Source of the DNA: Spirochaetia bacterium
Lineage (GTDB): Bacteria > Spirochaetota > Spirochaetia > B11-G9
NCBI GenBank assembly: GCA_027859095.1
Contig: JAQIBN010000087.1
Location: forward strand, 1 to 48,966
DNA length: 48,966 nt
Reading direction: 5' to 3'
The first letter of the stretch is position 1; each line of letters starts with the position of its first letter. Positions 29,638 through 38,579 of the stretch are shown here, piece by piece. The notes under the pieces were generated by a model that did no database searches, was not told where the DNA came from, and saw only the letters and a list, made by a program, of their open reading frames with translations. A program made the translations under genes and the position numbers.

Positions 29638-31068
29638 GTGAGAATGCGAGGCGGATATACGCCAAAAATCGATGGAAGACCGAGTAGTATTTTAAAGAAG
29701 ATAGCTCTTTCTTCTTCGTTAACTATCGATCTGCATAGAAATGAAAGGTTTTATAAACCTTTAGTAGAAGAGGGGCAGAGAGTCAAAATTGGTGATCTTA
29801 TTGCGAGTGCGGATCTGAATTTACTTATAGAAAAAGGGGATTCAATTGAAGAAAATGATCCGGTAGAGAAAGAAGCTCAGGTTCTCTACCTGCCTTCTCC
29901 TGCAGACGGGATAATTCATTTAAATATTGAGACAGAGACAGGAAAGCCATTTTCAATTATCCTGTCAGACATAGGATCATCAGTAGATAAAAATCCCCAG
30001 ATAGTGAAAGATCCTAACAGATTAACCCCTATTGAAGCCAGAAAAGTCCTGGTGGAGAGAGGTATTTGGCAGTACATCTGGAGTTCAGGAACCAACGGAA
30101 TCGCAGATATCTCCGGCAAAAAAAAACCAAAGGCAATAGTTATTAACACAATCATTGCTGAACCATTCAGAACCAGAGGAAAGGTAATCCTCAATAATTT
30201 CTGGCACAGTATTATTAAAGGGTTAAGTTACCTCCCTCTGCTTTTGGAGGATTATGGTACAATAGAATTTATCCTTACAGAAAAAAAAGATCCTATTGTG
30301 CAGCTGATGTTAAAAGAACTTACAGGAAAAGCCTGGGTTAAATTCCATTTTGTAGATGTAAAATATCCAATAGAAAAGCCGGAGATACTTAACAAACTTA
30401 TCAGAAAAGAAAAAAACAGATTCAATCAGGATAATGAGATTTGGGTTGTAGACATACAGACTGTTGAAGCAATAGGAATCTGCCTTGGGAAAGGTGTTCC
30501 CATGAGCAGGAGGATTGTAGCCATGGGAGGACCGGCATTCCCTGATCCAATGCACATTAATGTCAGAATAGGAACTCCATTAAAGGATATTATACCGGAA
30601 AATATCAATCTAAATACAACTTTGGTGCTCCGGGGCGGGCTGTTTTTAGGAGAACCCGTGGATCCAGAAAACAGCTCAGTAGGTTTTGATGATGATGCTT
30701 TCTTCTTTATTCCAGTAAAACAAACAAGGGAATTCCTCTCTTTTATCAAGCCAGGATTCAGTAAGAGATCAATATTTCCCAATTTTGCAGGTAGAATTGA
30801 TAGGGACCTGTCAAGTCAGCTGCGCGGTGAACTGCGACCTTGTATTGCTTGTGGAAAGTGCCAGGAAGTTTGCCCCGTTAATCTGATGCCTCAAATTATT
30901 CATCGATATCTTTATACGGATAGACTGGACGAGGCACAAAAGCTGGGACTAGATAACTGTATTGAATGTAATCTATGTACTTTCGTATGTACCTCAAAAA
31001 TTGAACTGAAGGTACAGTTTGTAAATGCAAAAAACATGCTTCTAATGGAGCAGGAAGGGAACTTATGA
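29638..31068 (+). CDS. nqrA: NqrA/RnfC hybrid subunit with two 4Fe-4S motifs, operon 2
   Basis: 476 aa from GTG 29638 after GGGGG; ATG 29644 is an alternative. MRGGYTPKIDG begins as in NqrA. The lipoyl-like lobe (LPSPADGIIHLNIE) is followed by a Rossmann-like domain with RGIWQYIWSSGTNGIAD and AIVINTIIAEPFRTR, in the places of the RnfC glycine loop and ECEPY motif, so NADH binding is not expected. CIACGKCQEVC and CIECNLCTFVC are two complete 4Fe-4S motifs. The design equals that of the operon 1 subunit at 23158-24693. It may receive electrons from or give them to ferredoxin or NqrF. Confidence 0.88.
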   Translation: MRMRGGYTPKIDGRPSSILKKIALSSSLTIDLHRNERFYKPLVEEGQRVKIGDLIASADLNLLIEKGDSIEENDPVEKEAQVLYLPSPADGIIHLNIETETGKPFSIILSDIGSSVDKNPQIVKDPNRLTPIEARKVLVERGIWQYIWSSGTNGIADISGKKKPKAIVINTIIAEPFRTRGKVILNNFWHSIIKGLSYLPLLLEDYGTIEFILTEKKDPIVQLMLKELTGKAWVKFHFVDVKYPIEKPEILNKLIRKEKNRFNQDNEIWVVDIQTVEAIGICLGKGVPMSRRIVAMGGPAFPDPMHINVRIGTPLKDIIPENINLNTTLVLRGGLFLGEPVDPENSSVGFDDDAFFFIPVKQTREFLSFIKPGFSKRSIFPNFAGRIDRDLSSQLRGELRPCIACGKCQEVCPVNLMPQIIHRYLYTDRLDEAQKLGLDNCIECNLCTFVCTSKIELKVQFVNAKNMLLMEQEGNL

Positions 31069-32153
31069 AATTATTAAGATTATTCTTTGATAAAATAGAG
31101 CCCCTTTTTGATGAGGGCAAAGCGTTATCACTTTTTCATCCTGTTTATTCTATGTTTGACAACATGATGTTTTCCAGTAATGAAAAAACACCCAATGCAC
31201 CCTTCGGACGTGATCCGATCGACATTAAAAGATACATGTTTATTGTAGTTATAGCTCTTACGCCGGCTTTTCTTGGATCTCTTTATTTCTATGGACTGAG
31301 GATATTATGGATGCTCATTGTCTCCTATGCTGTAGGGGCAGTAGTTGAGATTGCATTTGCAATAATACGAAAAGAAGAAGTTAATGAAGGCTTTCTTGTT
31401 ACCGGTTTTATATTCCCTCTTATTCTTCCCCCTGGAATCCCTCTATGGATGGTAGCTGTAGGTATGGCATTCGGGGTTCTTGTTGGAAAAGAGGTATTTG
31501 GAGGTACAGGAAGAAATATCTTTAATCCGGCATTGGTCGGTCGTATTTTCCTTGCCCTGGGATATCCCTCAGCCATGAGCGGATCCTGGGTGAGCCCTGG
31601 AAGCGGATCCTTAGGAAACCTGCTAAAAAACTTCCAGCTTGCTGCCCCGGATGTATTAAGTTCAGCAACTCCCCTTGTCCAGGCGAAAAATGGAATTTTT
31701 ATGCCCTTGAAAGATCTCTTTTTTGGAAATATTCTGGGAAGCGCAGGAGAAACATCTGCGCTTCTTATAATACTTGGAGGATTGATAGTACTTTTTGCCG
31801 GAATAGCAAACTGGAGAACAATCCTTTCAATAATCCTCTCATTTGCGGGTTTTAACCTCCTCCTGAATATCCTGTCCCCCGGAACGGCAAACCCTGTTCT
31901 TTTTAATATGTTATCTGGAGGTTTTCTTTTTGGCACTTTTTTCATGGCCACTGATCCGGTATCTTCTCCTATCACCATTTCAGCCAAATGGGTCTATGGA
32001 ATATTTATCGGGTTGATAGCCTTGCTGATTAGAACATTTTCAGGATTTGTTGAGGGAATGATGTTTGCTATACTTTTAGGCAATATTTTTTCTCCTCTTT
32101 TTGATGAAGTAGTAATACGAGTACGGATGAAACATTATGCAAAAAAACTCTAA
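31065..32153 (+). CDS. nqrB: Nqr/Rnf membrane subunit B, operon 2
   Basis: 362 aa with about ten membrane helices. GRDPIDIKRYMFI, NEGFLVTGFIFPLILPPG and GKEVFGGTGRNIFNPALVGR are NqrB landmarks. LSSATPLVQAKNG contains the Thr for covalent FMN. It overlaps nqrA2 by 4 bases. Compared with the operon 1 copy it has an additional segment of about 15 residues after the MSGSWV region. It is the quinone-side membrane subunit. Confidence 0.92.
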   Translation: MKLLRLFFDKIEPLFDEGKALSLFHPVYSMFDNMMFSSNEKTPNAPFGRDPIDIKRYMFIVVIALTPAFLGSLYFYGLRILWMLIVSYAVGAVVEIAFAIIRKEEVNEGFLVTGFIFPLILPPGIPLWMVAVGMAFGVLVGKEVFGGTGRNIFNPALVGRIFLALGYPSAMSGSWVSPGSGSLGNLLKNFQLAAPDVLSSATPLVQAKNGIFMPLKDLFFGNILGSAGETSALLIILGGLIVLFAGIANWRTILSIILSFAGFNLLLNILSPGTANPVLFNMLSGGFLFGTFFMATDPVSSPITISAKWVYGIFIGLIALLIRTFSGFVEGMMFAILLGNIFSPLFDEVVIRVRMKHYAKKL

Positions 32154-32775
32154 TTTAAGGACAATTGGCTTTGCAACCATCCTGGGTCTGGTTTGTTCTA
32201 TTTTACTTACCTTTGCGAATATACAGACAAAACCACTCCGTCTGGCCAATGAAAAAGCAGAAGAACTGACAAATTACCTCTTCGTATTGGATGTTCCTGT
32301 ATCTCCTGGGGCTAAAGCCGATGATTTACTGAAAATATTTGATAAGTCAATACGGGTGAAAGAAGCCGGAGGTATCAAATTCTATGAGTATTATCCTGAA
32401 AATAGTTCCGATGACAAACCTGTAGCCGTAGCCGTAGCTTTTAACGGACCGGGATTATGGGACAAGATTGGCGGCGTAATTGCATTGGAACCAGACCTTA
32501 AAACCATTAAGGGAATAAGTTTTTATAAACAGGCAGAAACACCGGGATTGGGTGGTGAAATTGCCAGTGACTGGTTTCAATCCCAATTCATTGGTAAATC
32601 GATCATTTCACCTTCAGGAACACCTGGATTCAAAATTTTAAAGCCCGAAGCAGCTACAGATTCAAATTCAGTTGATGGAATAAGCGGGGCGACAATGACA
32701 TCAAGCAGAGTCGAGGTTATCCTTGAAAAACTTGCAGGCACGATCTCGAACGCAAGGAGTGCATATGAGCAATAA
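32137..32775 (+). CDS. nqrC: Nqr/Rnf subunit C, covalent-FMN protein, operon 2
   Basis: 212 aa. One membrane helix (TIGFATILGLVCSILLTFANI) is followed by the periplasmic FMN domain, with AETPGLGGEIASDWF and VDGISGATMTSSRVE. SGATMT is the flavinylation site. GLWDKIGGVIALEPDLKTIKG matches the strand region of NqrC. It overlaps nqrB2 by 17 bases. ApbE would be needed to load FMN and is not encoded here. Confidence 0.92.
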   Translation: MQKNSNLRTIGFATILGLVCSILLTFANIQTKPLRLANEKAEELTNYLFVLDVPVSPGAKADDLLKIFDKSIRVKEAGGIKFYEYYPENSSDDKPVAVAVAFNGPGLWDKIGGVIALEPDLKTIKGISFYKQAETPGLGGEIASDWFQSQFIGKSIISPSGTPGFKILKPEAATDSNSVDGISGATMTSSRVEVILEKLAGTISNARSAYEQ

Positions 32776-33415
32776 TTTGGCAGCAGGCCAAAAAATTAAA
32801 ATTCGTGATATTTTTGCAGATGGTGTATATAGATTCAATCCGATAACAGTACAGGTTCTGGGTATTTGTTCTGCATTGGCAGTCACTAACAGGGTAGATA
32901 ATGCAGTAGTCATGGGCGGAGCTCTTATTTTTGTAACTGCATTCTCCTCTTTACTGGTTTCTATTCTAAGAAAATCAATTCCCCTAAGAATAAGAATGAT
33001 AGTAGAGGTGGCAATAATTGCCACATTCGTAATTCTCTTTGATCAGTTTCTAAAAGCATATGCCTGGAACATGTCAAAACAATTAGGCCCCTATGTCGGT
33101 TTAATTATTACCAACTGTATAGTCATGGGACGAGCCGAAGCATTTGCAACCCAAAATACGCCCTTGACATCTATGTTTGACGGTATAGCGAACGGAATAG
33201 GCTACAGTATAGTTCTCATCCTGGTTGCCCTGGTTCGTGAAATAATAGGTTCAGGAACACTGAATATTTTTGGAACTCAGATTTTGACATTATTGGATAT
33301 AGGCTATACCAAGAATCTTTTGTTTGTTCTGGCTCCGGGAGCTTTTTTTACAGCAGGGTTTATAATCTGGGGAGTGAATGCAATCACAAATACAAAGGAG
33401 GATGCAAATGAGTAG
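32765..33415 (+). CDS. nqrD: Nqr/Rnf membrane subunit D, operon 2
   Basis: About 216 aa from ATG 32765 (MSNNLAAGQ), which follows AAGGAG; the track start at 32723 is inside nqrC. LGICSALAVTNRV and VGLIITNCIVMGRAEAF keep the two iron-sulfur cysteines. Six membrane helices are visible. It overlaps nqrC2 by 11 bases and nqrE2 by 8. Confidence 0.92.
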   Translation: MSNNLAAGQKIKIRDIFADGVYRFNPITVQVLGICSALAVTNRVDNAVVMGGALIFVTAFSSLLVSILRKSIPLRIRMIVEVAIIATFVILFDQFLKAYAWNMSKQLGPYVGLIITNCIVMGRAEAFATQNTPLTSMFDGIANGIGYSIVLILVALVREIIGSGTLNIFGTQILTLLDIGYTKNLLFVLAPGAFFTAGFIIWGVNAITNTKEDANE

Positions 33416-33995
33416 CACACCTTTATTAGTTATCCTTGTTGGTTCAATTTTCACAAATAATATTATATTTGCCAGTTTTTTAGGTATGTGCTCATTCATG
33501 GCTGTTTCGGATAAGATAGATACTGCAATTGGACTTGGGAGTGCAGTAACCTTTGTTATGGTTGCAACTACTGCAATTAATTACCTGGTTTATCATTATA
33601 TTTTGGTACCTCTTGGACTCGAGTTTATTTCATACATTATTTTTATTGCAGTTATTGCAGCCTTTGTCCAGTTTGTAGAGATGTTTGTGGAGCGATTTAG
33701 CCCCGGGCTTTATATTGCCCTGGGTATCTTTCTCCCACTCATTACCGTAAACTGTGCAATTTTGGGTGTTAGTCTCTTCATGGTTCTAAGAAACTACAAT
33801 TTCCTGCAATCAACTGTATTCGGCCTTGGCGGTGGATTGGGCTGGACTCTGGCAATTATGCTCATGGCCGGGCTTAGAGAGAAAATGGGATATTCCAATG
33901 TTCCCAGGCCGTTAAAAGGCGCGGCAGTAATTATGCTTGTAACGGGTGTTCTTGCCATGGCATTCATGGGATTTTCAGGCATAATCAATTTGTAA
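33408..33995 (+). CDS. nqrE: Nqr/Rnf membrane subunit E, operon 2
   Basis: 195 aa from ATG 33408 (MSSTPLLVILVG) after AAAGGAGG. LGMCSFMAVS and LITVNCAILGV carry the iron-sulfur cysteines, and NVPRPLKGAAVIMLVTGVLAMAFMGFSG is the NqrE C-terminus. Six membrane helices. It is followed by nqrF2 after 16 bases. Confidence 0.92.
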   Translation: MSSTPLLVILVGSIFTNNIIFASFLGMCSFMAVSDKIDTAIGLGSAVTFVMVATTAINYLVYHYILVPLGLEFISYIIFIAVIAAFVQFVEMFVERFSPGLYIALGIFLPLITVNCAILGVSLFMVLRNYNFLQSTVFGLGGGLGWTLAIMLMAGLREKMGYSNVPRPLKGAAVIMLVTGVLAMAFMGFSGIINL

Positions 33996-34011
33996 GTTAA
34001 GAGGGGATGAT

Positions 34012-35106
34012 ATGATAGAGGGAATATTAGCAGTTGGAATTACAACATCGATCTTTATTTTACTATCTGCCATTCTGCTAGTGGCGGAAAAATATTTTAC
34101 AGATTATGGAATATGTTCAATCACTATAAATGAGGGTTCTTCCGTATTGGAACAAAAGGGAGGAATCACTCTCCTATCATCTTTAATCGATAACAAAGTT
34201 TTTATTCCTTCAGCATGCGGAGGTAAAGGTTCCTGTGGGTTTTGCAAGGTAATTGTGCAAAGCGGAGGAGGGTCTATCCTGCCAACTGAAACGTCTTTTA
34301 TGACCAGAGGAGAAATCAGGTCAGGAGTGCGACTTGCCTGTCAGGTAAAAGTAAAACAAAACCTGGAAATATCTATTCCGGAAGGGCTTCTCAGCGTCAA
34401 AGAATTCAGTGCTACTGTTGCCTCAAGCATTGAATTGACGCATGATATAAAAGAACTTACTTTTGATCTTATTGAACCTGTTGATATAGAACAAAAACCG
34501 GGGCAATACATTCAAATTTGTGCACCTGCCCCTGATGGTGTTGTTTTCAGGGCATATTCCATCAGTTCTCCATCATATGAAAAGAACAAAGTACAGATTG
34601 TTGTACGTCTAATTCCCGGAGGTATTGCATCCACTTACATCCACGGTCTGAAGGTAGGAGATTCCGTAATGTTTACCGGACCTTATGGAGAGTTTATTCT
34701 TTCGGAGGATGAAAGTACTGACATTGTTTGCGTCGGTGGAGGAGCTGGTATGGCTCCAATTAACAATATAATACACTCATTATATGCAAAATGGCCAAAC
34801 AGGAAATGTTATCTGTTCTTCGGATGCCGGACACTAAATGATGTCTTCTATCTTGAACAATTTAAGGAACTTGCAAAAATTCATCCAAATCTTAAGATTG
34901 TATATGGGCTCTCTGATCCCATTGGGGATGACGAGGAGTGGGATGGAGATTCAGGATTCATACATTTATCGGTAGATAAGCATCTGGAATTCGGTAAAAA
35001 GAGTCAGGCGTTTTTATGCGGGCCTCCTCCGATGATAGAGGCTGTTACAGATATCCTAAGTGAGAAAGGATTAAAAGCGGAGGACATCTTTTATGATAAG
35101 TTTTAA
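34012..35106 (+). CDS. nqrF: NqrF, NADH-oxidising subunit, operon 2
   Basis: 364 aa and complete in domains. One membrane helix (ILAVGITTSIFILLSAILLVA), a 2Fe-2S domain (SACGGKGSCGFCKV with RLACQVKV), an FAD domain (RAYSISS at the flavin site) and an NADH-binding domain (GGGAGMAPINNII, FGCR, LCGPPPMIE). It takes electrons from NADH through FAD to 2Fe-2S and on to the membrane core. The operon 1 counterpart stops directly after the 2Fe-2S domain, at the equivalent of EGLLSVKE here. This is the expected end of an nqrABCDEF operon, but a ferritin-like/kinase/regulator set follows on the same strand. Confidence 0.93.
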   Translation: MIEGILAVGITTSIFILLSAILLVAEKYFTDYGICSITINEGSSVLEQKGGITLLSSLIDNKVFIPSACGGKGSCGFCKVIVQSGGGSILPTETSFMTRGEIRSGVRLACQVKVKQNLEISIPEGLLSVKEFSATVASSIELTHDIKELTFDLIEPVDIEQKPGQYIQICAPAPDGVVFRAYSISSPSYEKNKVQIVVRLIPGGIASTYIHGLKVGDSVMFTGPYGEFILSEDESTDIVCVGGGAGMAPINNIIHSLYAKWPNRKCYLFFGCRTLNDVFYLEQFKELAKIHPNLKIVYGLSDPIGDDEEWDGDSGFIHLSVDKHLEFGKKSQAFLCGPPPMIEAVTDILSEKGLKAEDIFYDKF

Positions 35107-35142
35107 TTTATCTGAGTTTTTATCAATCGGGGAGGTGGGGAA

Positions 35143-35598
35143 ATGGCAATTGTAAGCATAGGGGATATACTGGATAAGGCAGCAGAATTTGAAAGAATAC
35201 TTGAAAAATACTACATTGAAATCAGAGACAATACGAGTAATAATGGTGTAAAACTGCTTACTTATTACTTAAGCAGACATAGGCGACATCTGCAGGAAGC
35301 TCTGGTGAGTATTGAAGTAGCTGAACTAAAAAAAGTAAGAAAAGTTAAGCTTAAGTATAATATAGATTTTTATCTTAAAAAAGAGTTTCATCCAATGAAA
35401 ACACCGGTTGAGGAAGTTAATGGCGATGAACTCCTGGATGCAGCAGTTGGATATGATCAAAAGCTCATTCACCTTTACGAAAAGATTCAGGAACAACCTC
35501 TTCCGGAGGAAGCGAAAAATATAATTGGAAGTCTTATCAGCATTGAGCACAAAGATATCCTGATGCTGAAAAAAACCATAGCAACAAATTACTACTAA
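35143..35598 (+). CDS. Ferritin-like four-helix protein, triad 2
   Basis: 151 aa. AAEFERILEKYYIEIRD (helix 1), LSRHRRHLQEAL (helix 2), GYDQKLIHLYEKIQE (helix 3) and LISIEHKDILMLKK (helix 4). Here helix 4 has ExxH (IEHK), and helices 1 and 3 have Glu or Asp at matching places, so this copy comes closest to a rubrerythrin-like metal site; helix 2 has His but no ExxH. It is preceded by nqrF2 and followed after 12 bases by a kinase. It may be a metal- or redox-responsive input subunit. No named family is recognised. Confidence 0.72.
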   Translation: MAIVSIGDILDKAAEFERILEKYYIEIRDNTSNNGVKLLTYYLSRHRRHLQEALVSIEVAELKKVRKVKLKYNIDFYLKKEFHPMKTPVEEVNGDELLDAAVGYDQKLIHLYEKIQEQPLPEEAKNIIGSLISIEHKDILMLKKTIATNYY

Positions 35599-35610
35599 AT
35601 CGGATATATA

Positions 35611-36999
35611 ATGGCAAGCTATCAGCTCAAAGGGTATTCTCCAGAGAATAAATCACTTATCACCCCGGGGACAGTAATATTAGATGAAAAAATGCTTCTG
35701 TCCAATGTCCATTGGTTTATAAGTGTTCGGTGGATAGTTATAATAATATTTATTATTGGCAGTACTGTAGGGAATTTGTTCTCAGTTCAACTGATAAACA
35801 TAGGTTTTAAAATACCCATATTGCCATTACTTGGGATGGCAATTCCATTATTACTAATGAATACGGCTTTTTTTCTATTTAGTCGTAACCTAAAAGTTTC
35901 TGAACATAAGAGTATCTCAATTAATCTATGGATACAGATTGTAATTGACTTAATTTTTGTAACCTGCCTGGTCTACTATATTGGCGCCACAGACACTTTT
36001 ATTCCATTTATCTATTTAATTCATATCACTCTCTCCTGCTTGTTTTTCCCTAAGCACCAAAGCATTATTATAGTTTGTATAGCTGCATCCTTGTATCTGC
36101 TTACTGTCTCACTTCAGAATACCGGTATTATCATGAAACAGACAGTATTTATTTCCAGGGATAATATCGATATGTTGAATTCCTCAGTTAGTTTGCTTCT
36201 TGCTTTTACAGCAGTATTAATTTGGTTTATTATCTGGTATTTTGTATCAACCCTTTCTGATATCGTCAGTGAAAGAGATCTTGCATTGAAAATAGCAAAC
36301 GAAGAATTGAAAAAGGCTGAAGAGGAAAAAACAAAACAGATACTTATCACAACTCATGACCTGAAAGCTCCATTTGTGGGAATAGAAAGTAATATAAGTG
36401 TGTTAAAATACATCCATTGGGAAGAACTTACACCTGAATGCCGGGATATTATTGATAAAATTGAAGTGAGGTCAAAAACCCTTCGAGAGAGAATTAAGCA
36501 GATACTTGACCTTGGCAATCTAAGAACCCAATTCCAAAACGATGTTCAAACAGAGCAGATAAGCCTGAAAAAGATTTTCGAAGAAATATTAGATGAAATG
36601 GTAGATATGATTAATGAGAAAAAAATCAAACTAGTCACAACAATTTTAGATATTACCGTAAACAGCAATAAAAATAATTTGTTAATTCTCTTTTCAAATC
36701 TTATTTCCAATGCAATATTTTATACCCAGAACGGCGAGACAATCCAAATTAACATGGAAAAACAGGAAAGTGAAGTTATTATCAAAATCAGTGATACAGG
36801 AATAGGGATAGCAGAGAAACACCTGGATAAAATATTTGATGAATATTTTCGAACACCTGAAGCCGCAAGATTTAATAAAATGTCTACCGGTCTCGGTCTT
36901 CAGATTGTCAAAACTATCACAGAGAAACTGGATCTTTCCCTAATGGTGGAAAGTGAAATAAATAAAGGTACTACATTTACAGTTGGTATAAGAATCTAA
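35611..36999 (+). CDS. Membrane histidine kinase, triad 2
   Basis: 462 aa, the same length as the triad 1 kinase. A soluble N-terminus of about 35 residues precedes about six membrane helices beginning HWFISVRWIVIIIFI; the RWI motif in the first helix is shared with the other kinase. LITTHDLKAPFVGIE is the H-box. NLISNAIFYTQNG (N), ISDTGIGIAEKHL (G1) and STGLGLQIVKTI (G2) are present. The sensor is embedded in the membrane, with no periplasmic domain. A regulator gene follows after 14 bases. Confidence 0.9.
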   Translation: MASYQLKGYSPENKSLITPGTVILDEKMLLSNVHWFISVRWIVIIIFIIGSTVGNLFSVQLINIGFKIPILPLLGMAIPLLLMNTAFFLFSRNLKVSEHKSISINLWIQIVIDLIFVTCLVYYIGATDTFIPFIYLIHITLSCLFFPKHQSIIIVCIAASLYLLTVSLQNTGIIMKQTVFISRDNIDMLNSSVSLLLAFTAVLIWFIIWYFVSTLSDIVSERDLALKIANEELKKAEEEKTKQILITTHDLKAPFVGIESNISVLKYIHWEELTPECRDIIDKIEVRSKTLRERIKQILDLGNLRTQFQNDVQTEQISLKKIFEEILDEMVDMINEKKIKLVTTILDITVNSNKNNLLILFSNLISNAIFYTQNGETIQINMEKQESEVIIKISDTGIGIAEKHLDKIFDEYFRTPEAARFNKMSTGLGLQIVKTITEKLDLSLMVESEINKGTTFTVGIRI

Positions 37000-37013
37000 A
37001 AACGGAGGTTATT

Positions 37014-37400
37014 ATGATAAAAATAAAACTTGTAGACGATGACATCGAAATCACCGAAAATATTATGGCAATTCTTGGTGCTAAGGGATTTCAGGCAGAG
37101 GCATTCAATGAACTGAGTGGAGCTGTAGAGTTTATCAAGGATGGTATACCGGATCTCATTATACTTGATGTGATGTTTCCTGAGAATCCTGCAGGCGGTT
37201 TAGATCTTGCAAGAGAAATACGGACTCATAAAGAACTGGAAAAAATTCCTGTTATCCTTTTTACTAATATCAATCAGGAACTACCCATGGAATTCTCCCA
37301 GGAAGATATAGATGATGAATGGATGCCGGTACAGTCATTTATGGAGAAACCTATTAAACCGGAAGTATTAATTAATAAAATTAATGAGCAGCTGAAATAA
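37014..37400 (+). CDS. Single-domain response regulator, triad 2
   Basis: 128 aa. VDDDIEITEN is the acidic pocket, LIILDVMFPENPAGGLD the phospho-accepting Asp with the same MFP insertion as its paralogues, LFTNINQELPMEF the Thr region and MEKPIKP the Lys. There is no output domain. It is the last gene before a strong terminator, closing an operon that runs from 29222. Confidence 0.9.
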   Translation: MIKIKLVDDDIEITENIMAILGAKGFQAEAFNELSGAVEFIKDGIPDLIILDVMFPENPAGGLDLAREIRTHKELEKIPVILFTNINQELPMEFSQEDIDDEWMPVQSFMEKPIKPEVLINKINEQLK

Positions 37401-37419
37401 GCTGCTGAACCAAACAATT

Positions 37420-37449
37420 GAAGCTGTCCCTGTTTTCAGGGACAGCTTC
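37420..37449 (+). terminator. Rho-independent terminator of the second nqr operon
   Basis: GAAGCTGTCCCTG pairs exactly with CAGGGACAGCTTC around a TTTT loop, followed by TTTATA. A 13-bp stem with a short T tail. Confidence 0.85.
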
Positions 37450-37571
37450 TTTATACACCTAAAAAAATAATTATACACTTTTGTTTGCGAAGAAAGTCTT
37501 AGCCATAAGATCAAAACATATGATTAAACTAGCTATAATTTTTTATGATAAACTTTTATTTTATATTAGTA

Positions 37572-38390
37572 TTATTGTAATTTTAAACGTCCGGCTGCTG
37601 CCTGAGCCAATCCAAAATAATCTTTGAAATCAGAGTTTGTTGCTCCGGTTACAGCGTCAGCAACACTCCAAAGTTTAAGGCCGTCAGCATTGTCATCTTT
37701 TGCCTTAGCCATTTTCGACAGTGAAAATTGAAGACCATTCTCAGCAATAAAATTCTCTATTTCGGTGATATTCCCAATCCATGTCTGCCCGGTATTCCAA
37801 TAACCAGGAGCAGTCTTTTTCGTAATTCCACCGTAAGATGTTGTAGTAACAGGGGTAACTGCAGCTCCGAAACTGGTTAATACTCCAAATTTCCCGGCGG
37901 AAATTAGAGCATAATATGCAGCCATGCTTGTCTGGTGAGCAAGAATAGTCTTTTCCAGATCAGCACTTCCAACAGCAGTTCCTTTATCATCAGCTTCTAC
38001 ATAGGAAAAAGAAGTTCCCGTCTTAACAGCTACGTATACTTTATCATTATATGAAACATATTTAGCAACAAATGCTTCATGTCCATGACTCATATACCCC
38101 ATAGTATTATCAGCATTCCAATCCGTAGCTTCCAGATCAACAGCCGCGAGAACATGCGGTAAGAATGCATCATCTAGAAATACTGTCAGTTTTCCAGTGT
38201 TATCAACTTTAACTTCAGCCTTACCAACGTATCCAGCATGTACATATGCATATGCAGTTTCAGATTGGTTTGGTGAATAAGGTCCTGTTACCATCGATTT
38301 TGCATCATTGTCACTAGCAGTCTTTGCGCCGCATGCTGCCAAACCAGCAATTATTGCAATGCTAAGCAGTAAAAGTAAATATTTTTTCAT
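37572..38390 (-). CDS. Lipoprotein with FMN-binding (flavinylation-type) motif
   Basis: 272 aa. The signal peptide ends in the lipobox LAAC, so the mature protein starts at Cys 20 and is lipid-anchored outside the inner membrane. Near the C-terminus WSVADAVTGATNSDFKDYF contains D-A-V-T-G-A-T-N-S, close to the D(G/A)xSGAT(S/T) motif where ApbE attaches FMN. AYAYVHAGYVGKAEVKVDNTGKL at the start may be a related FMN-binding-type half repeat. It would serve as an extracytoplasmic electron carrier, as reported for flavinylated lipoproteins such as Listeria PplA. It has its own strong promoter. Its gene stands between the second nqr operon and the cytochrome c maturation genes. Confidence 0.78.
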   Translation of the reverse strand: MKKYLLLLLSIAIIAGLAACGAKTASDNDAKSMVTGPYSPNQSETAYAYVHAGYVGKAEVKVDNTGKLTVFLDDAFLPHVLAAVDLEATDWNADNTMGYMSHGHEAFVAKYVSYNDKVYVAVKTGTSFSYVEADDKGTAVGSADLEKTILAHQTSMAAYYALISAGKFGVLTSFGAAVTPVTTTSYGGITKKTAPGYWNTGQTWIGNITEIENFIAENGLQFSLSKMAKAKDDNADGLKLWSVADAVTGATNSDFKDYFGLAQAAAGRLKLQ

Positions 38391-38459
38391 TTCCTGTCCT
38401 TTAGAATAATTTTTGTATTGCGAAGTAAATTGGATGATTAATTCACAATATCACCTTGT

Positions 38460-38488
38460 ATATTAGTATTTTAATAATATATTGTCAA
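38460..38488 (-). promoter_or_regulatory. Strong promoter of the lipoprotein gene
   Basis: Minus-strand TTGACA (38488-38483) and TAATAT (38465-38460) are separated by exactly 17 bases, with a leader of about 60 bases and AAAGGACAGGAA before the ATG. This near-consensus promoter suggests high, largely constitutive expression. Confidence 0.75.
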
Positions 38489-38579
38489 TAGTTATTATCT
38501 CACGAATTGCATTTATTAGACATATAATGCTACATTCTGTTACGTGTTATATTATTATATCTATGACATATGGGGTATT

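Noticed and set aside
31325-31987. 220-aa minus-strand ORF opposite nqrB2
   Set aside because: It lies wholly antisense to a clearly conserved membrane subunit, and its Pro/Arg-rich composition is that of a shadow frame.
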